Below are positions 58,620-64,000 of a stretch of DNA of 64,000 bases, in pieces. A program made the position numbers and the translations under genes. The notes below the pieces were generated by a model. The model did not search any database. It saw nothing but the letters and a program-made list of their open reading frames with translations, and was not told the DNA's origin. The DNA comes from Diphasiastrum complanatum. Lineage: Eukaryota; Streptophyta; Lycopodiopsida; Lycopodiales; Lycopodiaceae. The stretch spans positions 65,541,040-65,605,039 of the forward strand of contig CM055097.1 of assembly GCA_029204225.1 (NCBI GenBank), written 5' to 3'. Each line of letters starts with the position of its first letter. Position 1 is the stretch's first letter.

Positions 58620-59870
58620 GCTAAGAGTAAAGAACTTCTAAGATGTAATCAATCTAGTGATTACATCATGAGTCTCATAGAGAAATAGTGACAGAGAATG
58701 GAATTTTGTTGTTTTCACTAGTTGACGTGTATTCTCAGGTTTGACTGATGCACATCAACACATTTTGTCAGATAGACACGTGCATTTCAATTTATTCAAT
58801 GCTTTAGTTAATGCTTTGATTGAGAGGTTATAGGTGTCTTTGCATGCAACTGCTTCTTCCTGGTAGGAAACAGCACATCCAAACACGAGCTCCATCTCCG
58901 TAATGCTAGAAGCAATTGCCCGATTGGGGTTAGGAGTGTAGTAAAGAAATGCTCTTGTGAATATCTTTTTTTTTAGTTCAGTCAAGAGGGTTCTGCTTTT
59001 GTCTCTCACTTATTGCGATTTTCAATTAAGCTTGAACTCGTCGAAGATATATCTCAAGGTTATGTTTAGGTCAATTTCGTACCAATAATTGATAGCCCCT
59101 TCATTTTCTTTGATTGAATCAACCCATGACTTAATAATAGTTACGACAAAATCGTCCAAGAAGCTGTGCAAATGCTACTTGTTGTTGAGACGATCTAGGA
59201 GCCACATTTTCTGGAACATGGGTTCCAACCTGGCAAAGGATGTCAAGAAATAGTTCAACATCTTTAAGTCCTCTCCGATTTGAAGTTGGAGTGGAAAATC
59301 GAAATTTGATTGAGCTTACGTTCCATCCTTGGCTCTTGCTCTCCAATTTCTTTCTTTCCGATTCAAAATTTCTTTTACTTTGTTTTCTTTGTCTTTTGAG
59401 ATCTCTTAGTAGAGATCTTCAAACATTTTCTTGTCACGACTTTGTGATTGACCAATTTTTACGCACGCATTGCTTGTGGTCTTGACCGCTCTGTTGTATT
59501 GAAGTCCTGTGCTCTCTGTAGTAAAAGTGATTCTCCTTTTTTGCCCATATGAGAGTATGCCTTGGTTGGTAAAACCAACCAAGATCCTCAAGCCTTTCTT
59601 CTTTTTTTATTACGAGTGGTTTTTGTTTTATTTTGATGGAGTAGTTCTTCTACATACCTAACCGTGAATTTCATTAAAAGATTTGAGGGTTTTGCTTTTG
59701 TCTCTCAGTCACTGTGATTTTTAATTAAGGTTGAATTCGTCAGAGATATATCTCAAAGTTATGTTTGGGTTAATTTGGTACCAATAATTGATGGCCCCTT
59801 CATCTTGTTTGATTGAATCAAGCCATAACTTAATAATAGTTATAGAGGGCATATCTATTTCATCAATAAA
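58620..59870. other. Unassigned coding-like sequence and a dispersed duplication
   Basis: About 150 bp at 59008-59153 ('gatatatctcaagg', 'accaataattgatagcccc') recurs at 59718-59857. Minus-strand ORFs 58755-59009 and 59131-59346 read like protein ('LVFGCAVSYQEEAVACKD', 'QQQVAFAQLLGRFCRNYY') but no family is recognised. They may belong to a decayed host gene or to an element interior. Confidence 0.4.
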
Positions 59871-60438
59871 TAAAGCTGGCCGAAAGTTCATGTAAGTCTT
59901 ATTTCCTTGAACCGACTTTCCTAAACTCAGAGCATTATCTCATGAAAACAATTGTAGAAAATTTGAAGTGATCAAGAGACAAAAATATATGATTGTCGAT
60001 GAGAAAGTAAGAGAATTGAGAGTGACGAGCAGCGGATTTGATCGAAACCAAGTAAATGTTTCAGTATGACAAAAACTTAGAAAAACCAAGAGTTTGCAAA
60101 ATGAACGAGATATGAATCACATGGCATGGTCTACCTTCTTTGTAATATATGATGTAAGTTCACCAAATTTTAATTGCATATATCATTCAACTTTGAAGAG
60201 CTCTACTAACTTTTCCCAGAAGATGAGTACAAGTTATTTATATCCATCTCACATTGGTAAAATAATGTCGATTAGATGTGAACGATCTTTTCTTTGGCAA
60301 ACTTCAAAGTTCAAATTTCATACTACGAAATTGTACGGAGACAAGCATAATCTCCTTCTTGAAAATTTTGAAGATGACAATTGCCACCTCTTCATGGCAA
60401 CATGCCAACAACACAATACTAATATTCCTAACTTATAA
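59870..60438 (+). other. Coding-like fragment related to 50020-50240
   Basis: The plus strand reads 'NNCRKFEVIKRQKYMIVDEK' and 'VRELRVTSSGF', homologous to the minus-strand segment at 50 kb, with two stops upstream. The following open stretch at 60094-60438 (114 codons) has no recognised motif. Confidence 0.45.
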
Positions 60439-60967
60439 CAACTACTAAGAATGTGGAAAAGGCTGTTCACACCAATCGACATTATTTCATCATTTTAAAA
60501 TGGATATATTATGATTGTCCGTATCTTTCACATCTTAACATGCAAAAGGATTACAAATGTATGTATCATGAGATCACATAGAAGTGTGAATATTTCAAAT
60601 TTAATTTACAACATAATCACATACCTTTGTATAATCATAAATAGATAGAATTGTTGTGCCTTGTAGATTGCCATATGTATTGAGCAACAGGACATGGATG
60701 TGTCTCTATTGGATTCTAACATTCATGCATGTACGATTGGGTGGCAAATGAGACGCACGATGCCCCACAATTGTTGTATTTATTTTTTACAAAACAACTT
60801 AGGATACCTCATAATATTTTGTGAAGGTTTTTTAATCCTCTTGCTTCCTAATATTTGCTTTTTAATCTTATTTATGGCGATTATATTTGCACACATTTGT
60901 AATCCAACATAGTTTAATTTTCAATTTCCTACTTTTAATTTTTAATATCGCTTTTCCATGTTTGTGC

Positions 60968-62368
60968 TTATTCTATATTCATTTTTGGTGCGTGGCTATT
61001 TATTTTGTTATGTGATATTGATGAATTTTTAATAACCACTTTTGTGTCGATAATTATTGATTTCTCCTTGGTGCACAACTATTCATTTACCTAGGTGTTT
61101 TTGATGAATGTATAACTACTATGGTTGTTTGTTGCATGGTTAGTCTCCAATTCTTGGTTATTTTGAATTCATTTATGGTTCACGACTGTTCACTTGGCTA
61201 TGTGCTATTGATGAATCTCAATAACCATTTGTGTACCTGATAATTATTGATTCATCTTTGGTGCACAACTATTTACTTGGTTAGGTGCTGTTGATGAATC
61301 TATGACTACCATGGTTGTTTGTTGCATGATTACTCTTCAGTTTCTGATTATTCTAAAAAAATTTTGGTGCGCGGCCATTTACTTGGCTAGTTGCTACTCC
61401 TGAATTTCCAATAATCCTTTCTATACCTGATAATTGTCGATTCATTTTTGGTGCATGGTCATAATTTGGGTAGGTGCTGTTGATGAATGCATAATTATCA
61501 TGGTTGTCTATTGCATGTTTATCATTTAAGAATTGTGTGCATTCTATGACTATGTTGCCTAAAGATTTTAGAAATATATAAATGTTTCAATTTTAACATT
61601 TTTAGTATATGTTTTTATTTTTGTATGTGATTTAGTACATTTCAATTTTGTATTTCATATTTCAATTACAACACATGCTTACAATTTTATATTTCTAGTA
61701 TTATCAACTCATTAACTTTTTTACGATTCGTAGTAATTTAGTTGTGATTCATGGGGCTTTATTACGAGACTGGGTCTATAAATTGTTATTCTTAACTAGT
61801 AAAAAAGATTTATTATTATATGCAATTTGTTGTTTTAACAGTTGTTTTGCAATCAAATTTGTTATTGTAAATTCAATATTTCGGCATTAGTAACCGTTAA
61901 GTTTTTTCGCAAAAATTATCGGCGACCAAAGAAAAATTCTTTTCAGATCTTTACGTACATCTGTCTGCCGATCAATAAGTGGTTTCAACAACATTCAATT
62001 ACAAGAAGTTCTTTGTAATGGCTATGTGCTATTGATGAATCTCAATAACCATTTGTGTACCTGATAATTATTGATACATCTTTGGTGCATGATCATTTAC
62101 TAGTTAGGTGCTATTGATGAATCTATAACTACCATGGTCGTTTGTTGCAAGATTACTCTTCAGTTCCTGATTATTCTAAATTCATTTTTGGTGCACGACC
62201 ATTTACTCGGCTAAGTGCTACTCATGAGTTTCCAATAATCCTTTGTATATCTGATAATTGTCGATTCATTTTTGGTGCATGGCCATTCATTTGGGTAGGT
62301 GCTATTGATGAATGCATAATTATCATGGTTGTCTGTTGCATGTTTAATATTTAAGAATTTGGTGCATT
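60968..62368 (+). repeat. Satellite-like array of alternating 84- and 106-bp monomers
   Basis: Monomers start at 60977 (A), 61061 (B), 61168 (A), 61251 (B), about 61357 (A) and 61441 (B), then 62075 (B), 62180 (A) and 62264 (B). All share 'ttcatttttggtgc', 'ttggnta-gtgct' and 'ttgatgaat'. A types continue 'aataacc...ataattattga'; B types continue 'actaccatggttgtttgttgca'. Spacing alternates 83-84 and about 106 bp, giving a dimer of about 190 bp. Confidence 0.85.
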
Positions 62369-62847
62369 TTATGACTGTGTTGCGTGAAGATTTTAAAATT
62401 ATATAAATGTTTCAATTTTAACATTTTTAGTATAAGTTTTTATTTTTGTATGTAATTTAGTACATTTCAATTTTGTCTTTCATATTTCAATTACAACAGA
62501 TGCTTACAATTTCATATTTCTGGTGTTATCAACTTTCTACGAATTTATAATTCGTAATAACTTAATTGTGATTCATGAGGTGGGCTTTATTACGAGGCCG
62601 GGTTTGTAAATTGTTATTCTTAACTAGTAAAACAGATTTTTTATTATATGCAATTTGTTGTTTCAACAGTTGTTCTGTAATCAAATTTGTTATTGTAAAT
62701 TCAATATTTTGGCAATAGTAATCGTTAAGTTTTTCCGCAGAAATTATGGGCGACGAAAGAAAAATCCTTCTCAAATCTTTACGTACATCGGTTTGCCGAT
62801 TAGTAAGTGGTTTCACAACACTGAGCTACAAGAAGTTGTTTGTAATG
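61195..62847 (+). repeat. 824-bp tandem duplication spanning the array and the kinase leader
   Basis: 61195-62020 and 62020-62847 are copies, at an offset of 824-827 bp. Examples are 'gtgctattgatgaatctcaa' at 61203 and 62027, and 'cgacgaaagaaaaatcct' near 62751 with its relative near 61924. The junction lies in a shared 'ggctatgtgct'. The right end of each copy contains the start of the coding-like leader of the kinase. Confidence 0.85.
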
Positions 62848-63091
62848 AGGCTCGTGTGAGAGTAGTTACAAACAAAATAATTCAAGCGGCGTGAAAAGAA
62901 TATAATTCCGATAAAGAAAAAATCACAGAAAATATTTCTAGTTTTATTGGAAATGTCAATAAGTGTCTTCAAGACTTGGGAGATGAAGATAGAACTAAAT
63001 TAGAATGTTGGGACAATTTGTGGAGAGAATACAGAAAGAAAAAAATAAAAGAGCTAAACACATTGAGTCACAAATTGTGTTATAAAAAAAA
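62737..63091 (+). pseudogene. N-terminal coding-like leader of the kinase gene
   Basis: The plus-strand frame reads 'FTYIGLPISKWFHNTELQEV' and, after a stop near 62892, 'NKCLQDLGDEDRTKLECWDN' and a Lys/Glu-rich stretch to a stop near 63099. Helical, charged composition suggests a coiled region. No family is recognised. A second copy of its first about 100 bp sits at 61920-62020. Confidence 0.45.
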
Positions 63092-63885
63092 ATGCGATTA
63101 GAACATCAATGCCATTCACATGTGGGAGACAATTCATCAATAAAGTTTAAGAAAACAGATTTTACACGACTAGCAACGAGTGTCAGGAATTCCGAATGCA
63201 CTCTATCAGTGGGAATTCCAAATGATGCAATTGTTTGGAAAGAAAGAGTAGGATCTGGTACATTTGGATCCTGTTTTAAAATTTGAATCAGCGGAATATC
63301 TTTTTCTCTGAAGGAGTTGTTTTTGCCGCAAAGAGATACAAAGGTGAGCGGCAAAATAGATTGAAATCCTTCGTGCAAGAGGTTAATATTGATATTGCAC
63401 ACATGGGAATTGTGCAAAGTATTGGACATACACGACAACCTCCTTTGGTCTCTATGTTCCTATACTTCAATGGAGGCCTGGACGATACGATGATGAAGCT
63501 ACCAATCAAGAATGGCTCGTTCAGAAGAGCCATGGCAAATTTGCAGGGGAATGGTAAGGTAAAGAGTTCTCAAGTAGACCCTATTATATCGTTAGATGAG
63601 ATGGTCAAGATAAAATCGATTTGTGACCATGTGTGTGGCATCTCACATGCTTTCGTGCAAACAATGGCATTTGCACATAATGAATTCCTTTTACATTGCG
63701 ATTTGCACGCTGCTAATGTCATGTTCGATTTCACCAACCAATGCATTCCATAATTGGTGTTATCGATTGGGGAGTGGCAGTAAGAGTCCAATACGAATCC
63801 AAAAAATCTTGGGTGGCCAATCCGACAACCCATGCGCTTCGGCCGTGGTTAGCTCCTGAGTTGCTAAATCGCAACCATGTGTAAT
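63092..63885 (+). pseudogene. Protein kinase-like gene, frameshifted and truncated
   Basis: 63092-63286 encodes the glycine loop 'VGSGTFGSCFK'. After a frame change, 63283-63750 encodes the ATP-anchoring Lys in 'VFAAKRYKG', helix C 'SFVQEVNI', then 'LLHCDLHAANVMFDF' (catalytic loop, H-x-D with Asp and Asn present). A second frame change near 63745 leads to 'GVIDWGVAV' (DWG in place of DFG) and 'RPWLAPELL' (APE motif), then a stop near 63883, so subdomains IX-XI are missing. It is either a decayed kinase, or one with small introns or base errors that I cannot resolve. Specificity is not assignable. Confidence 0.7.
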
Positions 63886-64000
63886 AAATTTATCATCTCA
63901 TTTTATAGCTTTTCGATTCAAAGACGCATATTGCAATCTTCATTCATAACATTTAGATTTTAATACGTATTTTAATTGCCATCTTTCTTATTGCTTGGAC
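63886..64000. other. Window end, unassigned
   Basis: AT-rich sequence after the kinase-like stop codon; nothing recognised. The missing C-terminal lobe could lie beyond an intron outside the window. Confidence 0.3.

Noticed and set aside
62142-62354. ORF with repeated 'FIFGA.PF' phrases
   Set aside because: It is the translation of the satellite monomers; other copies of the array carry stops.
60968-62368. CRISPR-like array
   Set aside because: Units are contiguous without unique spacers and the genome is eukaryotic.

Overview
The window looks like repeat-rich nuclear DNA of a land plant. The evidence is an intronless CCCH protein with the plant-specific arginine-rich tandem zinc finger arrangement, a spliced plant-type SAM-domain gene with GT-AG introns, many Ty1/copia and Ty3/gypsy LTR retrotransposon pieces, and very long (CT)n tracts. 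A fern or other large-genome non-seed plant is a guess; nothing here fixes the lineage.

Layout. 1-1.4 kb: no gene, one short duplicated motif. 1.4-3.9 kb: RR-TZF zinc-finger gene with short upstream ORFs and a CT-rich leader. 4.5-7 kb: long (CT)n tracts, a duplicated flank and a gypsy protease remnant. 7.4-17.7 kb: a layered copia block. An old minus-strand copia (E), part of it apparently inverted (F), was hit by an LTR-only insertion (D). D was then hit by a non-autonomous element (C), which has a matching 5-bp target duplication and a 675-codon ORF. A further deleted copia (G) with two LTRs lies above. 17.7-20.9 kb: gypsy gag and copia debris. 21.05-26.63 kb: an LTR-internal-LTR-internal array of a second non-autonomous family (B), minus strand. 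29.76-30.30 kb: last two exons of a SAM-domain gene; its 5' part probably lies toward 33 kb. 33.6-36.2 kb: gypsy RT-RNase H-integrase. 36.5-41.6 kb: minus-strand copia (A) with 5' LTR, inserted in or beside another copia gag. 41.9-48.8 kb: mostly unrecognised sequence plus a gypsy protease relic. 48.9-49.3 kb: copia gag. 50.40-55.07 kb: a plus-strand copy of family B with both LTRs. 55.8-58.6 kb: copia H. 60.97-62.37 kb: a satellite-like array of alternating 84/106-bp monomers with an 824-bp duplication that includes the leader of the next gene. 62.7-63.9 kb: a frameshifted protein kinase-like gene.

Likely functional host genes are the zinc-finger protein (an mRNA-binding or regulatory protein by family) and the SAM-domain protein. 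The most unusual material is families B and C. Both lack RT and RNase H but keep LTRs, a primer-binding site and ORFs, so they would depend on enzymes supplied by autonomous copia elements. Both carry repeated CACAYGTG palindromes in and near their LTRs. Family B also has a zinc knuckle with Tyr in place of His and an internally duplicated protein segment that I cannot place in a known family.
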